Assembly (NCBI GenBank): GCA_903959115.1
Contig: CAJBVU010000231.1
Coordinates: 1-26,840, forward strand
DNA length: 26,840 nt
Source: an uncultured Bacteroidota bacterium
GTDB taxonomy: Bacteria > Bacteroidota > Bacteroidia > NS11-12g > UBA955
Direction of reading: 5' to 3'
The notes beneath the pieces are model-generated. The model did no database searches. It was not told the origin of the DNA and worked only from the letters and a program-made list of their open reading frames with translations. Made by a program: the position numbers and the translations under genes. Below, in pieces: positions 17,783 through 24,362 of the stretch (within the stretch, counting starts at the first letter, position 1; every line of letters starts with the position of its first letter).

Positions 17783-17791
17783 TTATCCACA
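17783..17791 (+). other. Single perfect DnaA-box match TTATCCACA
   Basis: The 62-bp gap between the saccharopine dehydrogenase and WD40 genes contains TTATCCACA, an exact match to the consensus DnaA box TTATNCACA. It is single. A 9-mer like this is expected by chance about 0.2 times in the window counting both strands, so DnaA binding is only possible. Confidence 0.25.
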
Positions 17792-17818
17792 ACCGCAGTT
17801 TGGGGGGTGTTTTGGCTT

Positions 17819-17826
17819 TAATTTTG
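17819..17826 (+). promoter_or_regulatory. -7 element TAATTTTG for the WD40 gene
   Basis: An exact TAnnTTTG match ending 13 bp before the ATG at 17840. A TTTG at 17799-17802 is 16 bp upstream, shorter than the usual 19-21 bp spacing, so the -33 box is uncertain. Confidence 0.5.
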
Positions 17827-17839
17827 GTAGTCAAATCCC

Positions 17840-19093
17840 ATGAATATGTCTCAGCGCCGTAAATCTTCATTTGTACAATTTAAGTCATTGATATTGTTCG
17901 TTTTGTTTGCAGTCGCAACGATTGCATCAAACGGGTTGTCTGCCCAAACAAAGCCTGCAACTTCCAAAGCAAAGCCGGCTGCGGCAGCGGCTGGTTCTAA
18001 TGAGAAAGTTGCCGGAAAAGTGACTCCCGGGGAAACTGCTCGAATTGATTCTGCTGCCTTGATGAACGGTCCAGTGATTTTGGCTACGGATACTGTGTTC
18101 TCTGTGCAGGAAAAACTAATGGGTCATACCTCGTCAACCGAATCCTTAGCGATTTCGCCTGATGGCAAGTGGTTGGCTACCGGTGGATGGGATAGAAAGA
18201 TCTTGTTGTATTCCATCGATACATTGGGTATGTTTAAATTGGTTAAAACGTTTACCGGTCATAATGGTGCCATTACCTGTCTAACATTTGATGCGGCCAG
18301 TACTTTGTTGGCGTCTGGATCTAAGGATTTTTCATTGCGTGTGGTGAATATTTTGGATGGTTCCTTGGTGTTTCAAACCATGGATCATCGCGATGCAATT
18401 ACTGCGGTGGAATTTGAGGCTACGGGCAAATTTGTTCTTACGGCGTCGATGGACGGTACGATCAGATTGTACGATATCGTAAATCCTACTAACAATCAAA
18501 AGCCACGTTTGTATACCTACGGAAAGCCGGTGAACGATTTGATTACAGCGCCAAATGGCAAGACCTTTTTTGTAGCAAATAATGGAAATAACAACGTAGA
18601 GTCGATTGATTTTACGGGTAAAGTATACCAGACTTTTGCTGGGGTTCATACAATGCCGGTGAACTGTTTGGGGTTATCGAACAACAAGCGGATGATGGTA
18701 ACGGGCGGCAATGATAAGTCGGTGGTGATTTGGGACATCGCAACGGGAAAGCCTTTAAAAACCTTATTGGGCCACACTTGGAAGGTTAATTCTGTGGCAT
18801 TTGCCAAGAACGATCAATATTTGGTTTCTACGGGGAATGATGGTGAAATTCGCGTTTGGGATGTGAATACGGGTGTATGTGTTTCGGTTCAGAAGAACTT
18901 AATAAGCACGGCCAAGGAAGCTAGATTTACTCCCAATAGCAAGTTGATGGCTGTTGCCGGTAAGATGTCGGCTCAGGGCGCCACTTTCGGAGCCATTGTT
19001 TATCGTACGCCTCCAATTTGGACCAAGGCGAAGCCTGCGCCAGTGAAGCCAGTACCGGTAAAGTCGGGAACGCCAGCCCGTCCGAAAAAGTAA
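17840..19093 (+). CDS. Exported WD40-repeat beta-propeller protein
   Basis: A 417-residue protein. The N-terminus (RRKSSFVQF then about 20 hydrophobic residues ending SNGLSA-QTK) looks like a Sec signal peptide with cleavage near residue 35. An Ala/Lys/Pro-rich linker (36-60) follows. Residues about 90-385 make seven repeats, several with textbook GH...WD/YD spacing (GHTSSTESLAISPDGKWLA, GHNGAITCLTF, HRDAITAVEF, GHTWKVNSVAF), enough for one seven-bladed propeller. The tail (from about 393) is a Pro/Lys/Val repeat, PAPVKPVPVKSGTPARPKK. It is probably a periplasmic or surface binding scaffold; no partner can be named. A second ATG two codons in (17846) is an equally possible start. Confidence 0.88.
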   Translation: MNMSQRRKSSFVQFKSLILFVLFAVATIASNGLSAQTKPATSKAKPAAAAAGSNEKVAGKVTPGETARIDSAALMNGPVILATDTVFSVQEKLMGHTSSTESLAISPDGKWLATGGWDRKILLYSIDTLGMFKLVKTFTGHNGAITCLTFDAASTLLASGSKDFSLRVVNILDGSLVFQTMDHRDAITAVEFEATGKFVLTASMDGTIRLYDIVNPTNNQKPRLYTYGKPVNDLITAPNGKTFFVANNGNNNVESIDFTGKVYQTFAGVHTMPVNCLGLSNNKRMMVTGGNDKSVVIWDIATGKPLKTLLGHTWKVNSVAFAKNDQYLVSTGNDGEIRVWDVNTGVCVSVQKNLISTAKEARFTPNSKLMAVAGKMSAQGATFGAIVYRTPPIWTKAKPAPVKPVPVKSGTPARPKK

Positions 19094-19101
19094 TGTGTCC
19101 A

Positions 19102-19119
19102 CAGGGATGACAATTCCTG
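19102..19119 (+). terminator. Weak hairpin after the WD40 gene
   Basis: CAGGGAT (19102-19108), loop GACA, ATTCCTG (19113-19119): 7 bp including one G-T pair, starting 8 bp after the stop. No T tract follows, so termination is doubtful. A second small hairpin, GGTTC-ATAAA-GAACC (19135-19149), lies next to the ridA promoter. Confidence 0.3.
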
Positions 19120-19161
19120 GGATGTTGAAATTTGGGTTCATAAAGAACCATTTGTGCGCTT

Positions 19162-19169
19162 TACATTTG
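19162..19169 (+). promoter_or_regulatory. -7 element TACATTTG for the RidA-family gene
   Basis: An exact TAnnTTTG match ending 4 bp before the ATG at 19174, so the predicted transcript begins at or beside the start codon. No TTTG at proper -33 spacing is evident; TTCA at 19137-19140 is 21 bp upstream. Confidence 0.5.
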
Positions 19170-19173
19170 TTTT

Positions 19174-19593
19174 ATGTCAGATCAAAGTATCAATAGTGGA
19201 AAAGCGCCTGAGCCAGTGGGTTTGTATCCCCATGCCAAGAGGGTAGGCAATTTGTTGTTTTTAAGTGGTGTGGGCCCTAGAGAACGCGGCACGAAGAAGA
19301 TTCCGGGTGTCACGTTAAACGAGTCGGGGGCAATTGAGAGTTATGACATCGAGGCGCAATGCAGAAGTGTATTTCAGAACGTGCGATGGATTTTGGAGGA
19401 TGCGGGTAGTTCTTGGGATAATATTGTTGATGTGACGGTCTTTTTGACCAACATGAAGGATGATTTTCCGACGTATAATCGTTTGTGGGCTGAGTATTTT
19501 GGTCAGAATCCACCTTGCCGGACTACCTTGGAGATAAACTGTTTGCCTACGCCAATTGGGATTGAGTTGAAGGTGTTGGCTACTATCGATTGA
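19174..19593 (+). CDS. RidA/YjgF family protein, 2-aminomuconate deaminase-like subtype
   Basis: A 139-residue single-domain RidA-fold protein, which should form a trimer. The conserved C-terminal pocket is present: CRTTLEINCLPTPIGIELKV with R116 (the substrate-carboxylate arginine) and E131. The N-terminal KAPEPVGLYPHAKRVGNLLFLSGVGPRERGTKKIPGV resembles the subgroup annotated as 2-aminomuconate deaminase in kynurenine-pathway loci more than classical enamine/imine deaminase RidA. No other kynurenine gene is in the window, so the physiological substrate is open; general imine hydrolysis is the cautious reading. It is followed by the recombinase after 20 bp, probably in one transcript. Confidence 0.87.
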   Translation: MSDQSINSGKAPEPVGLYPHAKRVGNLLFLSGVGPRERGTKKIPGVTLNESGAIESYDIEAQCRSVFQNVRWILEDAGSSWDNIVDVTVFLTNMKDDFPTYNRLWAEYFGQNPPCRTTLEINCLPTPIGIELKVLATID

Positions 19594-19613
19594 TATAATT
19601 TTATTTCTTGATC

Positions 19614-20489
19614 ATGGGCATCGCTTTTGAATCGTTGCGTAACCAATTTTTGGATTACATCGCAAAGACGAAGCGTATGTCGGTTCATACGGTATCGGCC
19701 TACACTGGTGATTTAAAGCAGTTTGAAGATTTTTTGGAGACTCAGTATGTGAGTTCGTTGGCTGATTGCAAGGCAATCCATATTCGAGGTTTTATGTCGA
19801 TGTTGTTGGGTGCCGGTTTGACCTCCAGAAGCGTGCATCGCAAAGTGTCGAGTGTGCGGGGTTGGTTTAAGTATTTGCGCAAGCAGGGTTTGATGGCTGG
19901 CGATCCAATGAGTAAAATTATTTTGCCTAAAATGCCAAAGATGTTGGTGAAGGACATTCCTGCCTTGGACTTGCACAATATGTTTGCGAATTTCCCTTGG
20001 AATGAGGTGGAGCATGGCGAGCGAGATCGGTTGTTGCTGTTGCTGTTTTATACTACGGGGATGCGTTTGAGTGAGCTAATTGGATTGAAGGCCGGTGATA
20101 TTGATTTTCATCGGGGGAGTTTACGGGTTTTGGGTAAGCGGAACAAGGAGAGGATTATTCCGATGCATCCTGAGGTAGTGGATTGGCTGAAGGAGTACAT
20201 GGGTAGCCATGGCGGTGTTTATTTGTTCGAGACGGATAAGGGCGAGCCATTTTATCCAATGTTGGTATATCGGATGGTAAATCGGTATTTGAAGTTATTT
20301 TCACATGCGGCGAAGACGAGTCCGCACGTGTTGCGACATAGTTTTGCGACGCATATGTTGAATAATGGGGCGAATTTATTGGCGATCAAGGATATTTTGG
20401 GCCACGCAAATTTGTCGGCCACCCAAGTGTATACAAAGAATTCATTTGAGAAGTTGAAGCAGGTTCATGCTTTGCATCCACGGAAGTGA
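19614..20489 (+). CDS. XerC/XerD-type tyrosine recombinase
   Basis: A 291-residue recombinase from the ATG at 19614 (a TTG two codons upstream is less likely). The N-terminal SAM-like DNA-binding domain (about 6-95: TVSAYTGDLKQFEDFL ... RSVHRKVSSVRGWFKYL) precedes the catalytic domain. All six catalytic residues are present: R151 (TGMRLSEL), K175 (LGKRNKER), H238 and R241 (HVLRHSFATHML), H264 (LGHANLSATQ) and the nucleophile Y273 (VYTKNSF). Spacing matches E. coli XerD closely. Its chromosomal setting beside rpsU and the absence of any mobile element argue for a housekeeping dimer-resolution recombinase, not an integrase. XerC versus XerD cannot be decided here. It ends before a bidirectional terminator. 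Confidence 0.92.
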   Translation: MGIAFESLRNQFLDYIAKTKRMSVHTVSAYTGDLKQFEDFLETQYVSSLADCKAIHIRGFMSMLLGAGLTSRSVHRKVSSVRGWFKYLRKQGLMAGDPMSKIILPKMPKMLVKDIPALDLHNMFANFPWNEVEHGERDRLLLLLFYTTGMRLSELIGLKAGDIDFHRGSLRVLGKRNKERIIPMHPEVVDWLKEYMGSHGGVYLFETDKGEPFYPMLVYRMVNRYLKLFSHAAKTSPHVLRHSFATHMLNNGANLLAIKDILGHANLSATQVYTKNSFEKLKQVHALHPRK

Positions 20490-20550
20490 TTATTATCCGG
20501 GGAGTATTTGATATGGGAGTTATTCCAATGTGAGGACTATGAATCGTATG

Positions 20551-20573
20551 TAGGGATTTTATGGGTATCCCTA
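20551..20573 (+). repeat. Inverted repeat upstream of the xer/rpsU terminator
   Basis: TAGGGAT (20551-20557) pairs perfectly with ATCCCTA (20567-20573) across a 9-base loop. It lies 61 bp after the recombinase stop and directly before the stronger terminator hairpin, so the recombinase mRNA would end in two tandem hairpins. Confidence 0.5.
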
Positions 20574-20577
20574 GAAT

Positions 20578-20609
20578 AAAAAAAAGCCACCCAAAGGGTG
20601 GCTTTTTTT
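20578..20609. terminator. Bidirectional terminator between the Xer recombinase and rpsU
   Basis: A-run (20578-20585) then GCCACCC, loop AAA, GGGTGGC, T-run of seven (20603-20609). The GC stem is flanked by A on one side and T on the other, so it reads as an intrinsic terminator on both strands, serving the convergent recombinase (+) and rpsU (-) transcripts. Confidence 0.9.
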
Positions 20610-20660
20610 AAAAGTCTATAGTTTACACGATTGGACGTGCCAATGATCGGTAGTCGCAGC

Positions 20661-20858
20661 TTATGCTTCTACGTCGGCCATTTGCATTTTCTGCTTGTAG
20701 GCGGCGCGAATTTTCTGCATACGCTTGGTAATACAGGGTTTTTCGAATGCCTGACGAGCACGAAGTGCTTTCACAACACCAGTTTTTTCAAACTTCTTCT
20801 TGAACTTCTTCAGTGCCTTCTCCAGCGAATCGTTTTCTTTTACGTTAATTATAAGCAT
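20661..20858 (-). CDS. rpsU: 30S ribosomal protein S21
   Basis: A 65-residue basic protein, MLIINVKENDSLEKALKKFKKK..., with the typical S21 pattern of a short beta strand followed by two Lys/Arg-rich helices (ALKKFKKKFEKTGVVKALRARQAFEKP). It binds near the 3' end of 16S rRNA, close to the anti-Shine-Dalgarno region. In Bacteroidota, where most mRNAs lack a Shine-Dalgarno sequence, S21 contributes to hiding the 16S tail; this is known of the phylum and not shown here. The gene has its own TATTTTTG element 21 bp upstream and an A-rich leader (AAATAAAAATTTAAC), and it ends 51 bp before the bidirectional terminator. Confidence 0.96.
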   Translation of the reverse strand: MLIINVKENDSLEKALKKFKKKFEKTGVVKALRARQAFEKPCITKRMQKIRAAYKQKMQMADVEA

Positions 20859-20879
20859 GTTAAATTTTTATTTGGGTCA

Positions 20880-20887
20880 CAAAAATA
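20880..20887 (-). promoter_or_regulatory. -7 element TATTTTTG for rpsU
   Basis: An exact TAnnTTTG match on the minus strand ending 21 bp before the rpsU ATG. A TTG about 20 bp further upstream (in CTTGCC) could be the -33 box; it lies at the very end of the acyl-CoA dehydrogenase gene region. This is one of the longer predicted leaders in the window. Confidence 0.55.
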
Positions 20888-20916
20888 GATGTTTTTATCG
20901 ATAAAGGCAAGTTCTT

Positions 20917-22062
20917 TTAATCTTTCAAAATGTTTCTTGAGATGACGAGTTTTTGAATCTCGCTTGTGCCTTCGCCGATTGTGCAAAGTTTACAATCTCT
21001 GTAGAATTTTTCTACAGGGAAATCTTTCGTATATCCATAGCCACCAAATATTTGCACGGCTTCATTGGCGCAATATACACTCACTTCTGATGCATAGTAT
21101 TTTGCCATCGCACCTTCTTTTGTCATGTTGAGCCCTTTGTTTTTTCTGTCGGCCGCTTCTTGCGTCAACAATTCTGCCGCCTCAATTCTCGTTGCCATGT
21201 CCGCCAATTTGAACGCAATCGCTTGGAAACTTGAAATTGGTTGACCAAATTGTTCTCTTTCTTTGGAGTATTTCAAAGCTGCTTCATAGGCTCCTTTTGC
21301 GATACCCAACGACAATGCGGCAATTGAAATTCTACCACCATCAAGGATTTTCATGGCTTGAATAAATCCATCCCCGATATTTCCCAGGATATTGGCTTCT
21401 GGAACTCGGCAATCTTCGAAAATCATTTCTGCTGTTTCGCTGGCGCGCATTCCTAATTTATTTTCTTTTTTACCACCTCTGAATCCTGGAGTGCCTCTTT
21501 CTACAACAAATGCAGTGATGCCTCTGGAATCGAGTAGTTCGCCGGTTCTGGCCAAAACCACTGCAACATCGCCGGTGATGCCATGGGTGATCCAATTCTT
21601 TGATCCGTTAAGTACCCAATGGTCTCCATCTTTTTTTGCCACGCATTGCATACGCAAGGCATCTGAACCTGTGTTGGCTTCCGTCAATCCCCAAGCGCCA
21701 ATCCATTCAGCTGTTGCCAATTTGGGTAGCCATCTTTCTTTTTGTTCGTCGTTCGCAAATGCTAAAATATGACCAGTGCAAAGACTATTATGGGCGGCCA
21801 TAGATAATCCAACGCTGCCACAAACTTTTGCCAATTCTTCAATGGCAGCAGCATATTCAAAATAACTCAATCCGGAACCATTGTATTTTTCGGGTACTAA
21901 AACTCCCATTAAACCCAATTCTCCGAGGGCTTTAAAAATGTGAATGGGGAAGGTTTGAGACTCATCCCAATCCATCAAGTGTGGACGTATGTTTTTGTCT
22001 GCAAAATCGCGCACGGTTTGTCTAACCATCAAAACGCTTTCACTTTCTTGGAAATTCATCAT
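20917..22062 (-). CDS. Acyl-CoA dehydrogenase (short-chain/butyryl type)
   Basis: A 381-residue FAD flavoprotein of the usual length. The N-terminal helical domain contains LGELGLMGVLVPEKYNGSGLSY. The middle beta domain has the FAD/substrate motif GAWGLTEANTGSDA and WITHG. The C-terminal helices include the QIFGGYGYTKDFPVEKFYRDCK signature. The catalytic base is E364 in IGEGTSEIQKLVISR, at the position used by SCAD/butyryl-CoA dehydrogenase. It oxidises acyl-CoA to trans-2-enoyl-CoA, passing electrons to ETF. Two ATGs occur in tandem (22062 and 22059); either may be used. No other beta-oxidation gene is adjacent. No terminator separates it from rpsU 58 bp downstream, so read-through is possible. 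Confidence 0.95.
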   Translation of the reverse strand: MMNFQESESVLMVRQTVRDFADKNIRPHLMDWDESQTFPIHIFKALGELGLMGVLVPEKYNGSGLSYFEYAAAIEELAKVCGSVGLSMAAHNSLCTGHILAFANDEQKERWLPKLATAEWIGAWGLTEANTGSDALRMQCVAKKDGDHWVLNGSKNWITHGITGDVAVVLARTGELLDSRGITAFVVERGTPGFRGGKKENKLGMRASETAEMIFEDCRVPEANILGNIGDGFIQAMKILDGGRISIAALSLGIAKGAYEAALKYSKEREQFGQPISSFQAIAFKLADMATRIEAAELLTQEAADRKNKGLNMTKEGAMAKYYASEVSVYCANEAVQIFGGYGYTKDFPVEKFYRDCKLCTIGEGTSEIQKLVISRNILKD

Positions 22063-22073
22063 ATTTAGTGTTG

Positions 22074-22081
22074 CAAAGATA
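22074..22081 (-). promoter_or_regulatory. -7 element TATCTTTG for the acyl-CoA dehydrogenase
   Basis: An exact TAnnTTTG match on the minus strand, ending 11 bp before the first ATG. A TTAA 20 bp further upstream is a poor -33 candidate. Confidence 0.5.
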
Positions 22082-22094
22082 TTAAAGGTGTGCC

Positions 22095-22157
22095 TTACCT
22101 GTTAATCGCTTTGGCTATTTCTTTGAAGAATTTTGTGGGTTGTTGGATGTGTTGCAT
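22095..22157 (-). CDS. Possible 20-residue micro-ORF upstream of the acyl-CoA dehydrogenase
   Basis: Between the helix-hairpin-helix gene and the dehydrogenase, an ATG-to-TAA frame encodes MQHIQQPTKFFKEIAKAINR, a basic amphipathic-looking peptide. No recognised family, no Shine-Dalgarno sequence and no clear promoter. The gap is only 110 bp, so this may be chance. Confidence 0.2.
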   Translation of the reverse strand: MQHIQQPTKFFKEIAKAINR

Positions 22158-22172
22158 AGAGTGATAATTGTC

Positions 22173-22970
22173 TTATTCAACAAATCGTAAATATGGCTCG
22201 ATTTTCGATTTTTCCTCTGTGCTAATACCCTGCATGTTGAACCAAATGCGTTTTGATAGTTGCGGGTGTTGAGAGAAGAAAGGGCCTAAGATTTTAGCTC
22301 TACTGGGGCCTACGTAAGGATGCTTGTAGAGTTGCTTGAAATCTATTTTTTCATTGAGCATCACAAGTTTGGTCTTGTCAATCGTTACTTGAGCCATCAT
22401 TACCTCGAAGAGTGTGGTGTCGATTTTCGGAATTTCCATCAATTGACCAGCCGAATAAAACCCGCCAATCTTTTCTCTAAATCTCAGAATTCTCCTTGCG
22501 ATTGAAGGGCCAATTCCGGGTAGTTCGTCGAGACTCGCACTATCGATCTGGTTGATGTTGATGTTTGCTGGAAATGGGTTTTTTCGTCCAACAATTTTTT
22601 CGAGTTGGGGTTGCAAATATTGCAATTGATTTTTTCCTTTCTGCGATTTTCGCAATTCCATCAAAAGGGCGAATGCCAATTTATTGGATAGTGGTTTTGG
22701 GTATTTTGAATTTGTACTCCAAGGCTCGGTTTTGTATTTCCCGTGTTGAGAATCCCACTGCGTTCTGTTTTTCGACCTGTCGTATTTTCTTCGATAATCC
22801 GTAAACGATTTTGGATATCCCTTTGGTACATTGAGTTCTACGAAGACTTTTTGTCGTTGGGCCTGAGAATGACATCGAACAATGCCCATAATAGAAAGGG
22901 TCGTTATGGCGAACCAGAACGACCCTTGAGTAATATTTTTTCGTAATCCTAACACCGCTAACCTGTCCAA
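22173..22970 (-). CDS. Membrane-anchored helix-hairpin-helix protein (ComEA-like HhH)
   Basis: Up to 265 residues. One N-terminal transmembrane helix (about 16-32, GSFWFAITTLSIMGIV) is followed by a basic linker and a ComEA-type HhH domain at about 138-182 (ININQIDSASLDELPGIGPSIARRIL then FYSAGQLMEIPKI). A second, weaker HhH-like segment is at about 208-230 (DFKQLYKHPYVGPSRAKIL). HhH domains bind DNA non-specifically; ComEA proteins bind incoming DNA in transformation, but whether this one does is unknown. The start is uncertain: TTG at 22970 or GTG at 22955 are both non-ATG, and the TTG overlaps an inverted repeat. It lies 15 bp downstream of the alpha-oxoamine synthase and is probably co-transcribed. 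Confidence 0.78.
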   Translation of the reverse strand: MDRLAVLGLRKNITQGSFWFAITTLSIMGIVRCHSQAQRQKVFVELNVPKGYPKSFTDYRRKYDRSKNRTQWDSQHGKYKTEPWSTNSKYPKPLSNKLAFALLMELRKSQKGKNQLQYLQPQLEKIVGRKNPFPANININQIDSASLDELPGIGPSIARRILRFREKIGGFYSAGQLMEIPKIDTTLFEVMMAQVTIDKTKLVMLNEKIDFKQLYKHPYVGPSRAKILGPFFSQHPQLSKRIWFNMQGISTEEKSKIEPYLRFVE

Positions 22971-22978
22971 ACGACAGG
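22962..22978 (-). repeat. Inverted repeat CCTGTC-GTTTG-GACAGG at the start of the HhH gene
   Basis: On the minus strand CCTGTC (22978-22973) and GACAGG (22967-22962) flank GTTTG. It begins 7 bp after the oxoamine synthase stop, and its loop contains the candidate TTG start of the HhH gene. It could be a weak terminator, an operator or a translational hairpin; no T tract follows. Confidence 0.5.
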
Positions 22979-22985
22979 AGCGAAA

Positions 22986-24233
22986 TTAGGCGAAGACGGC
23001 CAAATTTTCTTTGCGATATTCGCCAGAGTCCAATTTGTTTTTGATAGATTTAAAAGCGTCAATCGTTTCTTTCACATCCTCTAGAGAGTGAACAGCGGTA
23101 GGGATCAAACGCAAGATGATCATGCCTTTTGGCACTACAGGATAAACAACGATACTGCAGAAAATATTAAAGTTCTCACGCAAATCGAGGGTGAGGTGGG
23201 TTGCTTCAGGAATGGTGCCATTCAAAACAACTGGCGTAACTGGTGTTGTGGTGATTCCGATGTTAAAACCGGCATCTTTCAATCCGTTTTGCAACGCATT
23301 GGTGATGGTCCACAATTTGTCTTTTAATTCAGGTTGTGTGCGAATCATTTCTAATCGTTTGATAGAACCAACTACCAACGGCATTGGCAATGCCTTTGCA
23401 TAGATTTGAGAACGCATATTATAACGTAAGAATTTAATGACGTGTGGTTCAGAGGCGATAAATGCTCCAATTCCTGCCATCGATTTTGCAAAGGTTGAGA
23501 AGTAAATGTCAACGCCCTCAGTTACGCCTTGCTCTTCCGCTGTACCCGCACCCGTTTTTCCCATCGTTCCGAAACCATGCGCATCGTCAACGAAAAGGCG
23601 GAAATTGAATTTGCTTTTCAGCTCCACGATTTCCTTCAATTTTCCTTGAGATCCGGTCATTCCGAAAACACCTTCGGTAATTACCAATATCGCACCACCG
23701 GTGGCTTCAACCACTTTGGTAGCACGTCTAAGTTGTTGCTCTAAACTTTCAATGTTGTTGTGGTTGTACACGAAACGTTTGCCCATGTGAAGACGAACGC
23801 CATCGATGATACAAGCATGCGATTCTGCATCGTAAACGATTACATCGTGGCGATCAACCAAAGCATCAATGGCGCTCAAAACACCTTGATAACCATAGTT
23901 CAGTAGAATACAATCGGGTTTTTGCACGAAGCTCGCTAAATCGCGCTCCAACTGCTCATGATAATTGCTATTTCCGCTCATCATGCGGGCACCCATGGGA
24001 TAAGCCATTCCAAATTGTGCGGCTGCATCGGTATCGGCTTTCATCACATCGGGGTGATTTGCCAAGCCCAAATAATTGTTTAAACTCCAGTTGAGGCGTT
24101 CTTTTCCTCGGAAAATCATTCGTGGGCCGATAGGGCCTTCTAATTTCGGGAAAGTGTAATAACCGTGTGCGTTGTCGGCGTGCTGACCCAAAGGACCCAT
24201 ACGCTCATGCAGTTTGTCGAATATGTCTCTCAT
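22986..24233 (-). CDS. Alpha-oxoamine synthase family PLP enzyme (BioF/KBL/SPT-like)
   Basis: A 415-residue fold-type I PLP enzyme. The PLP lysine is K250 in FSTFAKSMAGIGAF, the cofactor-binding Asp/His lie in VDDAHGFGTMG (D216, H219), and the PLP-stacking histidine is H139 in DAESHACIIDG. The family condenses an amino acid with an acyl-CoA with loss of CO2. Members use glycine (KBL), alanine (BioF), serine (serine palmitoyltransferase, the first step of sphingolipids) or cysteate (sulfonolipid/capnine synthesis). The N-terminal GPLGQHADNAHGYYTFPKLEGPIGPRM differs from classical KBL, BioF and the Sphingobacterium SPT, and belongs to a form I associate with Bacteroidota. A lipid-base role is plausible but not shown. 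It stands in front of the HhH gene with its own promoter element. Confidence 0.88.
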   Translation of the reverse strand: MRDIFDKLHERMGPLGQHADNAHGYYTFPKLEGPIGPRMIFRGKERLNWSLNNYLGLANHPDVMKADTDAAAQFGMAYPMGARMMSGNSNYHEQLERDLASFVQKPDCILLNYGYQGVLSAIDALVDRHDVIVYDAESHACIIDGVRLHMGKRFVYNHNNIESLEQQLRRATKVVEATGGAILVITEGVFGMTGSQGKLKEIVELKSKFNFRLFVDDAHGFGTMGKTGAGTAEEQGVTEGVDIYFSTFAKSMAGIGAFIASEPHVIKFLRYNMRSQIYAKALPMPLVVGSIKRLEMIRTQPELKDKLWTITNALQNGLKDAGFNIGITTTPVTPVVLNGTIPEATHLTLDLRENFNIFCSIVVYPVVPKGMIILRLIPTAVHSLEDVKETIDAFKSIKNKLDSGEYRKENLAVFA

Positions 24234-24259
24234 GATAATTGACTACAAATAGATTGATG

Positions 24260-24267
24260 CAAATTTA
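24260..24267 (-). promoter_or_regulatory. -7 element TAAATTTG for the alpha-oxoamine synthase
   Basis: An exact TAnnTTTG match on the minus strand, ending 26 bp before the ATG. A second near match, TCTATTTG, is closer to the gene (around 24247-24254). The -33 box is not clear. The 24234-24362 gap is otherwise AT-rich, with nothing else supported. Confidence 0.45.
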
Positions 24268-24362
24268 ACAGTGTAATTATAATAATCGTTTAGAAGTTGT
24301 TCTCCGTTTGTGAATAAGGTGAAAACATTTATTTAATGGATGAGTTAGACCTATTGGATGAA

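Noticed and set aside
19614..20489. Tyrosine recombinase as a phage or island integrase
   Set aside because: Spacing of the catalytic residues matches XerC/D, neighbours are housekeeping genes, and no att-like repeats, tRNA gene or mobile-element genes are present.
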